From the NCBI RefSeq assembly GCF_001702265.1, contig NZ_MAUE01000008.1:13372-77371 (forward strand): a stretch of DNA of 64,000 nt. Direction: 5' to 3'. The position numbers were made by a program, and so were the translations under genes. Positions 9,149 to 18,382 of this stretch are shown in pieces. Every line of letters begins with the position of its first letter. The first letter of the stretch is position 1. Under the pieces are notes generated by a model. The model made no database searches. It had not been told where the DNA came from and saw only the letters and a program-made list of their open reading frames with translations. The DNA is from Pseudomonas aylmerensis. GTDB lineage: Bacteria; Pseudomonadota; Gammaproteobacteria; Pseudomonadales; Pseudomonadaceae.

Positions 9149-9178
9149 AGCCCGCCGCCCCAGCGGGCTTTTTTTTGC
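9149..9178 (+). terminator. Orphan plus-strand Rho-independent terminator
   Basis: AAGCCCGC, a short CGCCCCA loop, then GCGGGCTT continuing into eight T residues form a strong intrinsic terminator in the plus direction. Both neighbouring genes run leftwards (starting at 8889 and ending at 9292), so no protein gene feeds it. It probably ends a small RNA that starts within 8990-9130. The rest of 8890-9291 holds no convincing gene. Confidence 0.75.
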
Positions 9179-9291
9179 GCGTTTTTTGCCAGGATCGACT
9201 CCCCGGCGAAAAACCCAGGCGCCGCGTTCAGTTTGAAATTGAACGTTATCGCTTTGAGTTTTTCGCCGGCAAACCGGCATCTACAGGACTA

Positions 9292-10050
9292 TCAGCGCGT
9301 AGCCTTGGCGGCCGGGGCTGCCGCTTGCTCGCGAATGGCACGCTGGGTATCCAGCACCTTGGCCAAGGCGTTTTCGGCTTCCGGACTTTGCTGGGGCACG
9401 CGAATCGCCGCGGACACCAGGGTGATCAGCTTGGCCATGACTTCGGCGTCAGTGGCCGGGCGTCCCAGGCTCATGGAGTTCATCAGCAGGCGCAATTCGG
9501 TGCCGGCCATGACCCCGGAAATGGCCTTGAGCGCAAATTGCAGGCGCACGCCCAGCTCATTGCGCGGCAGGTCCGGCAGCGCCAGGGCAAAGGCTTCGAA
9601 AAAGCGCTGGAATACCGGCTGGTAATGGACCTTGAGATATTCCTGGATAAACGGCGACGTGTCGCTGTAGACCCGCCCCAGGAACCGGATGAACGAGCGC
9701 CCTTCCCCGCTGGCACTCGCCGGGTCACTGCGCTCCAGGCCCATGGCCGGCGCAAACAGCACCCCGAGCAACGTGTCGCAGTCCAGCGGCCCGTCGGATT
9801 CGGCTTCGCAGCGCGCCAGCAGTTCCAGGCGCTGCTCGTTGAGCGGCTCGAGGCGCTGCATCAGCAGGGTTTTCATCAGGGAATCCTTGTCCCCGAAGTG
9901 ATAATTCACCGCGGCCAGGTTCACCTGGGCACGCTCGGTGATCTGCCGCAGCAGCACGGCGTCGTAGCCGTATTTGATGAAGAGAGCCTCTGTCGCATCC
10001 AGCAGTCGAGTCTTGGTTACATTTGGAGCGCTGAGTTTCTTCGCGACCAT
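9292..10050 (-). CDS. TetR/AcrR-family transcriptional regulator
   Basis: A 252-residue TetR regulator. The N-terminal helix-turn-helix covers about residues 12-58, with the typical RLLDATEALFIKYGYDAVLL, QITERAQVNLAAVNYHFGDK and SL segments. The rest is the all-helical ligand-binding domain. The ATG at 10050 was chosen; a longer frame to 10134 has no TetR similarity in its extension. The gene is divergent from the ABC efflux operon starting at 10408, and an 11-bp element occurs in opposite orientation near both genes. Repression of that operon is therefore likely but inferred. It resembles PsrA-type regulators around the recognition helix but is not PsrA by its N terminus or C-terminal domain. 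Confidence 0.88.
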   Translation of the reverse strand: MVAKKLSAPNVTKTRLLDATEALFIKYGYDAVLLRQITERAQVNLAAVNYHFGDKDSLMKTLLMQRLEPLNEQRLELLARCEAESDGPLDCDTLLGVLFAPAMGLERSDPASASGEGRSFIRFLGRVYSDTSPFIQEYLKVHYQPVFQRFFEAFALALPDLPRNELGVRLQFALKAISGVMAGTELRLLMNSMSLGRPATDAEVMAKLITLVSAAIRVPQQSPEAENALAKVLDTQRAIREQAAAPAAKATR

Positions 10051-10066
10051 ACAAGTTCCACGTGGG

Positions 10067-10299
10067 AAATATTGTTTTAAAAAATAATTTGATTTTTTAT
10101 ACCGGGGCCGCTGATCGAAAGCAAGTAGTGACACTGCGCCATATGATTGAAAGCCTTTGCCGGCGGGCTCGTTGAGGGTAGTTGAAGGGTTTTTGCCGAG
10201 CCTGCTCGCCTGTCGGGGAAATCATTTCAAAGGGTAAAACCGCTCTATATCCATGGCTGGCGAAGCGCGTAGAACACGGTTAGTATTCAAACAATATTT
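10067..10299. promoter_or_regulatory. Pair of inverted AAATATTGTTT elements between TetR gene and ABC operon
   Basis: AAATATTGTTT lies at 10067-10077, just upstream of the TetR start, and the same 11 bases lie on the minus strand at 10289-10299, about 110 bp upstream of the ABC operon. Both sit in AT-rich stretches. The opposite orientation facing the two divergent genes fits a shared operator of the TetR protein. No other gene is seen in 10051-10407. Confidence 0.4.
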
Positions 10300-10407
10300 T
10301 AAAAACAAGAAATAAAACCAGTCCGTGATGCGTTCCAGGCAGCTCCCGAACTTGTTACAAGGATTTACCGGGGGCAGTGCGGCCGCGTCGAGACTGAAGG
10401 CGTAGTC

Positions 10408-11115
10408 ATGATGACAGATACCCCCGCGCACCCAGGCTTGATTTCCCTGCAAGGCATCGGCAAAAGCTATCAGCTGGCCGGTCAACACCTGTCCATTCTC
10501 AATGATGTGTGCCTGACGATCGCCAGCGGCGACAGTTGCGGCATTCTCGGCGCTTCCGGGTCCGGTAAAAGTACCCTGCTGAATATCCTTGGCCTGCTCG
10601 ACCTGCCCAATTGCGGCAAATACCACTTTGCCGGTCACGATATTTTCAGCGCCAGCCCCGATCAGTTGGCGGCGATCCGCAACCAGCAGATCGGTTTTGT
10701 GTTCCAGAGCTTCAACCTGCTGCCCCGCCTGAGTGCCCTCGACAATGTCGCCCTGCCCCTGAGCTACCGCGGTGTGTCGCGTCACGAATCGGTGGAGCAG
10801 GCCCTGCGCATGCTTGAACAGGTCGGCCTGGCCGAACGCGCCCATCACCGCCCTGCCGACCTCTCCGGCGGCCAGCGCCAACGCGTGGCGATTGCCCGCG
10901 CGCTGGTGGGCAACCCTTCGGTGATCCTCGCCGACGAGCCCACCGGCAACCTCGACAGCACCACCGCACAGGACATCATGGACCTGCTCCTGGAGTTGAA
11001 CCGCGAGCAGCAGGTGACGCTGATCATCGTCACCCACGACCCTCACATCGCCGAGCGCCTGGAACGCAAGATCCTGGTACGCAATGGCGTGGTGCAAGAG
11101 GCCGGTCGCCTATGA
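10408..11115 (+). CDS. ABC transporter ATP-binding protein (MacB/LolD-type)
   Basis: A 235-residue ABC ATPase with Walker A GASGSGKST (about residues 48-56), Q-loop FVFQSFNLL, signature LSGGQRQRVAIARAL, Walker B VILADEP and switch His in VTHD. The FNLLPRLSALDNVALPL pattern places it in the LolD/MacB subfamily, which powers mechanotransmission-type lipoprotein or export systems rather than import. It overlaps the permease gene by 4 nt and heads the four-gene operon. The ATG at 10408 has GAAGG 7 nt upstream; a second ATG follows directly. Confidence 0.93.
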   Translation: MMTDTPAHPGLISLQGIGKSYQLAGQHLSILNDVCLTIASGDSCGILGASGSGKSTLLNILGLLDLPNCGKYHFAGHDIFSASPDQLAAIRNQQIGFVFQSFNLLPRLSALDNVALPLSYRGVSRHESVEQALRMLEQVGLAERAHHRPADLSGGQRQRVAIARALVGNPSVILADEPTGNLDSTTAQDIMDLLLELNREQQVTLIIVTHDPHIAERLERKILVRNGVVQEAGRL

Positions 11116-12329
11116 GGGGGCAGGCACAGAGCAGCCTGCGGGTCGAGCAGAGTCTCGGCCAACTGCTGCATGAAGCCTTGGTGAGCCTGCGCACCCTGGG
11201 TAAACGCTCGATCCTGGCCCTGCTCGGCATCGTGATCGGCAGCTCTTCGGTGGTGGCGTTGATCAATATCGGCCACAACGCGGCGGTGGATGCCGCGATG
11301 ATTTTCAAGGACATGGGCACCGACACGCTGGTCGCCCAGTTTGCCACCAAGGGCAGCAATACTGCGCCGATGCGCGCCCGCCTGGATCTGGAGGCAGTGC
11401 GCCAGGCGGCACCAGGGATCGAACATATCGGCGCATTGACGCTGTTCAGCGGCCCCCTGCTGTTCCATGGACGTACCGTCAATGCCAACTTCGTCGGTAG
11501 CACCGACGATATCAAGGACGCGATGCGACTGGTGGTGCGCGAGGGACGGTTCCTGACGAGCTTCGACGCCAATGAGACCTACGCCGTGATCGGTGACCAG
11601 CTGTTCCAGGCGTTGAGTACACCGGGCGATCCGCTGAAATTGGGTGATCGCGTGCGCATCAACGACTACCTGTTTCTGCTGGTCGGCATCCTGCAATCCC
11701 AGCCCCGCGCAATGCTGATGCCGGTACAGGCCAACGAATCACTGTTTCTCCCCGCCGAGGGCATGCGCCGCATCTACGCAACCCCGCAAATTGGCAATGT
11801 GATCATCCGCGCCGCCCCCGAACAGAACATGGACCTTATTGCTAAGCAGGCGGCCGCGGCCTTGCAAACGCAAACGCCCAATCATGAAGTCGCAATCACG
11901 GTGCCCCAGCAAATGATCGATGGCATGACCCGCCAAAGCCGTACGTTCGCCTACCTGCTGCTGGCACTGGGGGCGATCTCCCTGGTGGGCGGCGGCGTGG
12001 GGGTGATGAACGTGATGCTGATGAACGTCTCGGAACGCCGCCGCGAAATCGGCATTCGCATGGCCCTGGGTGCACGCCAGCGCGATATCCGCAACCTGTT
12101 CCTGCTCGAGGCCGTGACACTCACGGCAGTGGGGGCCTTGTGCGGCGCGGTGTTGGGCATGACCTGCGCCTGGCTGTACGCGTGGATGTCGGGCTGGACA
12201 TTTGCGCTGGCCACCGCCGCGCTGCCCTTGGGCGTGGGGAGCACGTTGCTGGTGGGCTTGTTCTTCGGTATCTATCCGGCGGTCTCGGCCTCGCGGCTGC
12301 AGCCGGTGGAGGCCTTGCGCGATGAGTAA
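11112..12329 (+). CDS. ABC transporter permease (MacB/FtsX-type)
   Basis: A 405-residue permease with one N-terminal membrane segment (about residues 33-52, KRSILALLGIVIGSSSVVAL), a periplasmic MacB-PCD-type domain of about 215 residues, and three C-terminal membrane segments. The FtsX signature VGVMNVMLMNVSERRREIGIR lies before the third helix. With the ATPase it forms a split MacB-like pump. Its stop overlaps the next gene by 8 nt, so all components are translationally coupled. Confidence 0.92.
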   Translation: MRGQAQSSLRVEQSLGQLLHEALVSLRTLGKRSILALLGIVIGSSSVVALINIGHNAAVDAAMIFKDMGTDTLVAQFATKGSNTAPMRARLDLEAVRQAAPGIEHIGALTLFSGPLLFHGRTVNANFVGSTDDIKDAMRLVVREGRFLTSFDANETYAVIGDQLFQALSTPGDPLKLGDRVRINDYLFLLVGILQSQPRAMLMPVQANESLFLPAEGMRRIYATPQIGNVIIRAAPEQNMDLIAKQAAAALQTQTPNHEVAITVPQQMIDGMTRQSRTFAYLLLALGAISLVGGGVGVMNVMLMNVSERRREIGIRMALGARQRDIRNLFLLEAVTLTAVGALCGAVLGMTCAWLYAWMSGWTFALATAALPLGVGSTLLVGLFFGIYPAVSASRLQPVEALRDE

Positions 12330-13800
12330 ATGGCTGTGGTTGCTCGCCTTGATCAGCCTGCACGGCATGGCCGCCGACATTGTCATCAAGCCGTCCGCAC
12401 CCAGCACCACCCGCAGCGGCTACGACCGGGGCGTGTCGTTGAAGGCCCAGGCAACCGACATGACCCTCGGTGACGCCGTGTACCTGGGCCTGCGCAACAA
12501 CCCGGCTATCCGCAGTGCGTATCTGCAACGGGTGGCGCAGAAGTTCGATCTGCGCGTGGCCGAGGATGTGTTCAACCCCAAGCTCACCCTCAACAGTTAT
12601 TACCGCAGCAACCGTGGCTCGGCCGACAACGCGCGCAATGCCAACGTCGCCCCGGCCACCAGCCTGCTCGGCGAGTACGGCACCCGCCTGAGCATGGCCT
12701 GGACCCAGCAACTGAACAACGCCGACCGCGCCGGCCGCTACCGCAGCGACGGCCTCGACCTGGCGATCATCCAGCCATTGATGCGCGGCGCCGGCTGGGA
12801 CGCCACCACCGCGCCGCTGCGCCTGTCTCGCCTGTCGGAACAGGCCAACCGCCTGAACCTCAAGGCCACCGTGGCCCAGACCATCAGCCAGATCATCGCC
12901 ACCTACCGCGAATTGCTGCGTGCCCAGGAGCAACTGAGCATCGTGCAGGACGCCCTCAAGCGGTCCGGCACGTTGCTGGAGGTGAACAAGGCGTTGATCA
13001 GCGCCGGACGCATGGCCGAGTTCGAAATCGTGCAGACCGAAGCCGATATCGCCACCCAGCAACTCGGTGTCGAGGAAGCCCAGAACCAGCTCGACACCAG
13101 CCGCCTGGCCCTGCTGCGCTTGCTGGCGCTGGACCTGTCCACGCCGATTCGCGCCACCGAAGCCCTGGAGGCCAGCCCCCTGCAGATCGACAAGCGCCAG
13201 GCCTTCAACCTGGCGCAGAACCAGCAACCGGAATACCTCGCCGCCCTGCTCGGCAGCCAGCAGGCCGACCTCAACCTGGTGATCGCCAAGGACTCCGGGC
13301 GCTGGCAGGTGGACCTGGTGGCCGGCGCCAATCAGGTCCGCGACGCCTACGACAACGATGCCGGCCGCTCCAACAACCGCACTTGGGACAGCTACGCTGG
13401 AGTGCAGGTGCAGATCCCCATCGGCGACATCAGCACGCGCCAGGCCGAAGTGCGTGCGCGGGTGAATGTGGAGGATCAGGAGATCCGCATCACCGATGCG
13501 CGCCAGGAACTGGAACGCAACGTCAACGACGTGGTACGTGACCTCGGCACCCGCTGGCGGCAATACCAGATATCCCAGCGCGCGGTGGAATTGTCGCGGC
13601 GCAAGATCGAGATCGAGCGCGAAAAACTCAGCGCCGGACGCTCCACCAACTTCCAGGTGCTGAGCTTCGAGACTGACCTGCGCAACGCCGAGAACGCGCA
13701 ACTCAATGCGCTGATCGCTTATTTGAACGCCCAGACCCAGCTTGACTTGACCCTGGGCATGACGCTGGAAAGTTGGGAAATCGCCCTCAATGACTACTAA
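12322..13800 (+). CDS. TolC-family outer-membrane channel protein
   Basis: A 492-residue outer-membrane efflux protein. It has an N-terminal signal peptide (WLWLLALISLHGMAA) with no lipobox Cys, and two TolC-type helical repeats, seen as the conserved LGDAVYLGLRNNPAIRSAYL and later ARQELERNVNDVVRDLGTRW and AGRSTNFQVLSFETDL segments. It supplies the outer-membrane exit duct for the tripartite pump. The start at 12322 (ATG overlapping the permease stop) was chosen over an upstream frame that runs antiparallel to family conservation. Confidence 0.9.
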   Translation: MSKWLWLLALISLHGMAADIVIKPSAPSTTRSGYDRGVSLKAQATDMTLGDAVYLGLRNNPAIRSAYLQRVAQKFDLRVAEDVFNPKLTLNSYYRSNRGSADNARNANVAPATSLLGEYGTRLSMAWTQQLNNADRAGRYRSDGLDLAIIQPLMRGAGWDATTAPLRLSRLSEQANRLNLKATVAQTISQIIATYRELLRAQEQLSIVQDALKRSGTLLEVNKALISAGRMAEFEIVQTEADIATQQLGVEEAQNQLDTSRLALLRLLALDLSTPIRATEALEASPLQIDKRQAFNLAQNQQPEYLAALLGSQQADLNLVIAKDSGRWQVDLVAGANQVRDAYDNDAGRSNNRTWDSYAGVQVQIPIGDISTRQAEVRARVNVEDQEIRITDARQELERNVNDVVRDLGTRWRQYQISQRAVELSRRKIEIEREKLSAGRSTNFQVLSFETDLRNAENAQLNALIAYLNAQTQLDLTLGMTLESWEIALNDY

Positions 13801-15031
13801 ACACAAAGGCCTGTTGGTTGTATTGATCGTGCTGCTGGCCGGCGCGGGGCTGGCCCTGCGCAACCCGACTGGAGGCCCCGCCACCGTCGGCGAGCAATGG
13901 TTGGCGGTGAAGCCCGACCCGCTGGTGCACCAGATCGGTCTGGTAGGCAAGATCGAACCCGACACCACCCTGACCCTCACTGCGCCCTTCGATGGCACTG
14001 TGCAGGCCAACCTGGTGGAGCAAGGCCAGCAGGTCGAAGCCGGGCAGGTGCTGCTGCGCATGGACCCGGCGATCCTCGAAGTGCAATTGCGCGAAGCCCT
14101 CTCCGCGCAGCTCAAGGCACGGCGCACCGTGCAAGAGATGCAGGACTGGGACAGCGGCCCCACCGTCAGCCGCGCCCGGCGCAGCCTGCGCACGGCCGAA
14201 ATGAGCGCCGGCAACACCCAGCGCAAGCTGACCGAAAGCGAAAACCTGTTCCAGCGCGGCATCATTCCGCGCAACGAACTGGACGACCTCAGGCAGCAGA
14301 CCCAGCAGCAACAGCTTGACCTCGCTTCAGCGCGCAGTGAGCTGCAACAGGCACTGGACCAGGGCAAAGGCGAATACCGGCAGATCGCGGACATGGAGCT
14401 GACCAACGCGACGGTGAAATACGATGCCCTGCACACACTGCTCGAAGGCAAGGAGCTCAAGGCACCGTTTTCCGGGATCGTAGTGCCGCCGCCCGGCAAC
14501 AACGCCACTCAGGGCGGCGGCGGCAACAACGCACCGGTGCAGGCCGGCAGCAGGGTCAACCAGGGGCAGGTACTGTTTGGCCTGGCCAATATCGAACGGC
14601 TGAAAATCGTCGCCAAAGTCTCGGAGCTGGACATCAACCAGCTCCATCAGGGCCAGGCGGTGGAAGTGATGGGCGACGGCTTTGATGGGGAGCGGCTGAG
14701 CGGCTCGGTGAGCGTGGTCAGCGGCCTGGCGATTTCCAGCGACGGCCAGGGCAGCGCGCAGTTTCCGGTGACCCTGTCGATCCCCAAGCTGACACCGCAG
14801 CAGTTGCAGCGAGTGCGGCTGGGGATGAGTGCGCGCTTGACCATCGTCACGTACAACAATGAACAGGCGATGGTGATTCCAAGCCAGGCGCTCCAGGCGG
14901 ACATGACCGTGGAGTATCGAGCGGCAATGGATAAACCGGTGGAGCGCGTCAAGGTCACCACCGGGCAATCGACCCCACAGGGGGTGGAGGTGTTTGGCCT
15001 GAAACCTGGGTATGTGAAGATCCCGGGATAA
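13790..15031 (+). CDS. HlyD/MacA-family periplasmic adaptor
   Basis: A 413-residue membrane-fusion protein: one N-terminal membrane anchor (GLLVVLIVLLAGAGLAL), a lipoyl-like half-motif FDGTVQANLVEQGQQVEAGQ, a helical hairpin over about residues 100-205, the second half-motif ELKAPFSGIVVPPPG, then a beta-barrel domain. A Gly/Asn-rich insert (NNATQGGGGNNAP) follows the second half-motif. It overlaps the TolC gene by 11 nt and closes the operon. Together the four genes encode a complete ABC-type tripartite efflux or secretion system of unknown substrate; macrolide, peptide or lipid cargo are all possible. Confidence 0.9.
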   Translation: MTTKHKGLLVVLIVLLAGAGLALRNPTGGPATVGEQWLAVKPDPLVHQIGLVGKIEPDTTLTLTAPFDGTVQANLVEQGQQVEAGQVLLRMDPAILEVQLREALSAQLKARRTVQEMQDWDSGPTVSRARRSLRTAEMSAGNTQRKLTESENLFQRGIIPRNELDDLRQQTQQQQLDLASARSELQQALDQGKGEYRQIADMELTNATVKYDALHTLLEGKELKAPFSGIVVPPPGNNATQGGGGNNAPVQAGSRVNQGQVLFGLANIERLKIVAKVSELDINQLHQGQAVEVMGDGFDGERLSGSVSVVSGLAISSDGQGSAQFPVTLSIPKLTPQQLQRVRLGMSARLTIVTYNNEQAMVIPSQALQADMTVEYRAAMDKPVERVKVTTGQSTPQGVEVFGLKPGYVKIPG

Positions 15032-15051
15032 ATGAACATTCAAATATGAGG

Positions 15052-16200
15052 GGCTGGCTTGCGGTTATCTGCTGATACAGGGGTGACTGAGCCGCCGCTA
15101 TCGCAGGCAAGCCAGCTCCCACAGTGGAGCTGCGCCAGGCACAGGAATCAGGCCTGCCATAAACCAGTGTGGGAACTGAGCCAGACACAGGAATCAGTCC
15201 CGCCACAAATCAGTGTGGGAGCTGGCTTGCCTGCGAAGGCGGTGGATCAGCTGCATCATGGTTGACTGACACTGCGCCTTCGCGAGCAAGCCCGCTCCCA
15301 CAGTGGAGCTGCGCCAGGCACAAGAATCAGACCTGCCACAAACCAGTGTGGGAACTGAGCCAGACACAGGAATCAGGCAAGCCACAAACCAGTGTGGGAG
15401 CTGAGCCAGGCACAGGATTCAGCCCCGCCACAAATCAGTGTGGGAGCTGGCTTGCCTGCGAAGGCGGCGGCTCAGCTGCATCATGGTTGGCTGACACTGC
15501 GCCTTCGCGAGCAAGCCCGCTCCCACAGTGGAACTGTGCCCAGACACAGGAATCAGGCCTGCCACAAATCAGTGTGGGAGCTGAACCAGGCACAGGATTC
15601 AGTCCCGCCACAAATCAGTGTGGGAGCTGGCTTGCCTGCGAAGGCGGTGGGTCAGCTGCATCATGGTTGACTGACCCACCGCTATCGCAGGCAAGCCAGC
15701 TCCCACAGTGGAACTGTGTCAGGTACAGGAATCAAGCCAGCCACAAACCAGTGTGGGAACTGAGCCAGACACAGGATTCAGTCCCGCCACAAATCAGTGT
15801 GGGAGCTGGCTTGCCTGCGAATGCGGTGGATCAGCTGCATCATGGTTGACTGACACTGCTCCTTCGCGAGCAAGCCCGCTCCCACAGTGGAGCTGCGCCA
15901 GGCACAGGATTCAGTCCAGCCCCGCCAAAAACTGTGGGAACTGAGACAGACACAGGAATCAGGCAAGCCACAAACCAGTGTGGGAGCTGTGCCAGACACA
16001 GGATTCAGTCCCGCCACAAATAAGTGTGGGAGCTGGCTTGCCTGCGAAGGCGGTGGATCAGTTGCATCATGGTTGACTGACACTACGCCTTCGCGGGCAA
16101 GCCCGCTCCCACATTTAAGCTGCGCCAGGCACAGGAATCAAGCAAGTCACCAACCAGTGTGGGAACTGAACTAGGCACAGGAATCAGGCAAGCCAGCTTC
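15052..16200. repeat. Compound REP/BIME array between the efflux operon and the FAD protein gene
   Basis: About 1.15 kb of repeats. Five copies of a REP pair begin with GTGGGAGCTGGCTTGCCTGC at 15215, 15440, 15620, 15799 and 16026, each followed by an inverted partner ending in GCTCCCAC. The spacings are 225, 180, 179 and 227 nt. The 45-nt difference equals one extra copy of a sub-unit containing GTGGGAACTGAGCCAGACAC followed by AGGAATCAG. A sixth, diverged pair begins at 15052. Open frames within it only reflect the repeat and are not genes. Confidence 0.9.
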
Positions 16201-16204
16201 CACA

Positions 16205-17599
16205 TCAGAACTGTGTGAGCTTGGCAGCCAGCGCCTTGGCCTGGATCGCCACGTCGGTCACTGCCGTGCTCTCCCACCACATCCCGCGCAACGGCGGGCC
16301 CATGGCGAACAGGCGCTGGCTGACATTGCCCTCGGCATCCAGCACCGCCCCCGACGCATCCGCCGCAATCCCCAGCGCCAAGGGTCCGGGCTGGATCAAC
16401 CCGCGTTCGAGCAGCTGCCGCGGCAACGGCCGGGCCACGCGGCGCCAGTCGTATTCGATGCCGCTGGAGTTGATCAGCGCCGCCCCCGACACCTGGCGGA
16501 TCACCTGCTCGCCACGCGCGCGCAGGCGGATCGTCACGCCCTCGCCGCCAGGCTCCAGCCCTTTGAACGATGCCGCCCGAATGCGCAACCGCCCTTCCTC
16601 CCGCAATCGCGCTACCAACTGCGCGCTCAACGGCGGTGAGCGGTGGTGATGGCTCTCCCACCATGGCCGCACATGCCGCACGAACTGGCGCTTCTCGCGC
16701 TCACTGGCCTGGCTCCACAACCGCCCGATATGCGCACGCACCGTGTCCAGCGGCGCCTGCCAATCGATACCCTGCGCCAGCGCGAGACGGCATTGACGAC
16801 GGACCTCGCGCAGCAATTGCAGAGGGCTGCGCAGGCTGTGGTCGGCGGCGAGAAAATCCTCCCAGCTCGGCGGCTGGCGACGCGCATGGGGCAACAGTCC
16901 GTGGCGGGAAAAAATCTCGATCGGCCCGCGATGCCCGGCCTGCTCCAACGACACCACGGCATCGACCATGGTCAACCCGGAGCCGATGATCAGCACGGGT
17001 GCCTGCGCGTCGATCTGGGTCATCGCCTGCACATCCCACGGGTCGACCGCAGCGGCATTCAAGCCGCTGGACTCGGTCTGCGGCGTACGCGCCGCCGGGA
17101 ACATGCCGGTGGCCAGCACCGCGCGGGCGCCGCGCAGTTGCTGGCCGTTATCGAGGGTCAGCAGGGTTGAATCGGCGCTCACTTGCAGGTCGACCACTTC
17201 CCCGCGCACATGCTCGACAGTCGACGCAGACAAGGCCTTGGCCTCGGCCAGGCGTTGCTGTGCGTACACGCCAAAAAGCCCGCGCGGCGGGAACAGTTCA
17301 CTGACGGGCACCGGCTGCTCGGCCGACTCCGGCCATCCGCCGGCGCCGATGTAATCGGTGAGCCACTCGGTCAGGTCGTCGGCATTGTCGGGGTCGACGC
17401 TCATGCGCGCCGCATTGCCGTTCAGGGTGTGGCCCAGCTCGACTGCGCTGTAGGCCTCGCCACGCCCGAGTTCGGCGCGCGGCTCGATCACCAGGATCCG
17501 GCGCTGGCCCGGCAGGCGCAGCAGTTGCACGGCGAGCATCGTGCCGCTCAGGCCGCCGCCGATGATCAGGACATCGGCGTTGCGGATGGTTTCAGTCAT
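16205..17599 (-). CDS. FAD/NAD(P)-binding oxidoreductase of the NAD_binding_9 type
   Basis: A 464-residue flavoprotein with an N-terminal dinucleotide-binding motif (ADVLIIGGGLSGTMLAVQLL, GxGxxG class), the LNGNAARMSVDPDN region typical of this family, the second ATGMFP motif and a second Rossmann motif (VLIIGSGLTMVDAVVSL). Members related to HI0933 and hydroxyacylglutathione-type FAD proteins are mostly uncharacterised. It is the last gene of the transporter operon, 12 nt after the ATPase gene, which suggests it acts on the imported compound. The substrate is unknown. Confidence 0.8.
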   Translation of the reverse strand: MTETIRNADVLIIGGGLSGTMLAVQLLRLPGQRRILVIEPRAELGRGEAYSAVELGHTLNGNAARMSVDPDNADDLTEWLTDYIGAGGWPESAEQPVPVSELFPPRGLFGVYAQQRLAEAKALSASTVEHVRGEVVDLQVSADSTLLTLDNGQQLRGARAVLATGMFPAARTPQTESSGLNAAAVDPWDVQAMTQIDAQAPVLIIGSGLTMVDAVVSLEQAGHRGPIEIFSRHGLLPHARRQPPSWEDFLAADHSLRSPLQLLREVRRQCRLALAQGIDWQAPLDTVRAHIGRLWSQASEREKRQFVRHVRPWWESHHHRSPPLSAQLVARLREEGRLRIRAASFKGLEPGGEGVTIRLRARGEQVIRQVSGAALINSSGIEYDWRRVARPLPRQLLERGLIQPGPLALGIAADASGAVLDAEGNVSQRLFAMGPPLRGMWWESTAVTDVAIQAKALAAKLTQF

Positions 17600-17611
17600 G
17601 CAGGTTGGCCC

Positions 17612-18379
17612 TTACTGTTTACCCAGATAAATGTCATGCAAATCGCCCCGCGCCAGCAGTTCAGCGGCGCTGCCACTCAAGGCCACGCGCCCAGTATCCA
17701 GCACATAGCCATGGGACGCATAGGTGAGCGCGACGTTGATGTTCTGCTCGGCGATCAGGAAGCTCACCTGCTGTTCGCGATTGAGCTGCGCGATGATCTC
17801 GAAGATTTCCTGCACGATCATAGGCGCCAAACCCATGGACGGCTCGTCGAGCAGTACCAAAGTAGGACGGGTCATCAACGCCCGGCCGATGGCGACCATC
17901 TGTTGCTCGCCGCCGGAGGTGAGGCCGGCGCGGGTGTTGCGTTTGGTCTTGAGCCGAGGGAACCAGGCGTAGATGCGCTCCAGGTCGCGCTCCAGGTCCT
18001 TGCGGCTCGGGCGCCGCACGAAACCGCCGCTGCGCAGGTTGTCCTCGACGCTGAGCTGGCCGAACACATGGCGGCCCTCCAGCACATGCACCATGCCATC
18101 GCGCACGCGCTGGCCGGGCTCGACACCGGCCAGGTCGGCGCCGGCGTACTCGATCGTGCCCCGGCTGACTTCGGCCCGTTCGGCGCGCACCAGCCCGGAG
18201 ATCGCCTTGAGCGTGGTGCTCTTGCCGGCGCCGTTCGCGCCGAGCAAGGCGACGATGCCGCCCTTGGGCACCTCCAGCGACACCCCGGCCACCGCGAGGA
18301 TCGCACCGTCGTAGATCACTTCAATGTCGTTGACCGTCAGCAGTGACGGGCGCGCGGCGTCGGCGGCGGGCTGGCTCAT
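17612..18379 (-). CDS. Branched-chain-amino-acid-type ABC transporter, ATP-binding protein (LivF-like)
   Basis: A 255-residue ATPase with Walker A GANGAGKST, a signature region LTSGGEQQMVAIGRALM and Walker B LVLLDEPSMGLAPMIV, diagnostic of the LivF half of HAAT-family importers. It is the second ATPase of this operon (the LivG-like one is at 21680-22450) and starts 3 nt after the stop of the binding-protein gene. It works at the cytoplasmic face of the inner membrane. Confidence 0.92.
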   Translation of the reverse strand: MSQPAADAARPSLLTVNDIEVIYDGAILAVAGVSLEVPKGGIVALLGANGAGKSTTLKAISGLVRAERAEVSRGTIEYAGADLAGVEPGQRVRDGMVHVLEGRHVFGQLSVEDNLRSGGFVRRPSRKDLERDLERIYAWFPRLKTKRNTRAGLTSGGEQQMVAIGRALMTRPTLVLLDEPSMGLAPMIVQEIFEIIAQLNREQQVSFLIAEQNINVALTYASHGYVLDTGRVALSGSAAELLARGDLHDIYLGKQ

Positions 18380-18382
18380 GGT

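Noticed and set aside
9292..10050. TetR regulator as PsrA
   Set aside because: The recognition-helix region is similar, but the N terminus and ligand domain differ, and the expected neighbours (lexA region) are absent.
15169..15849. 226-codon plus-strand frame with internal repeats
   Set aside because: It is the REP array read in a frame that the repeat period keeps open; no ribosome site, no family, and the repeats are palindromic DNA elements.
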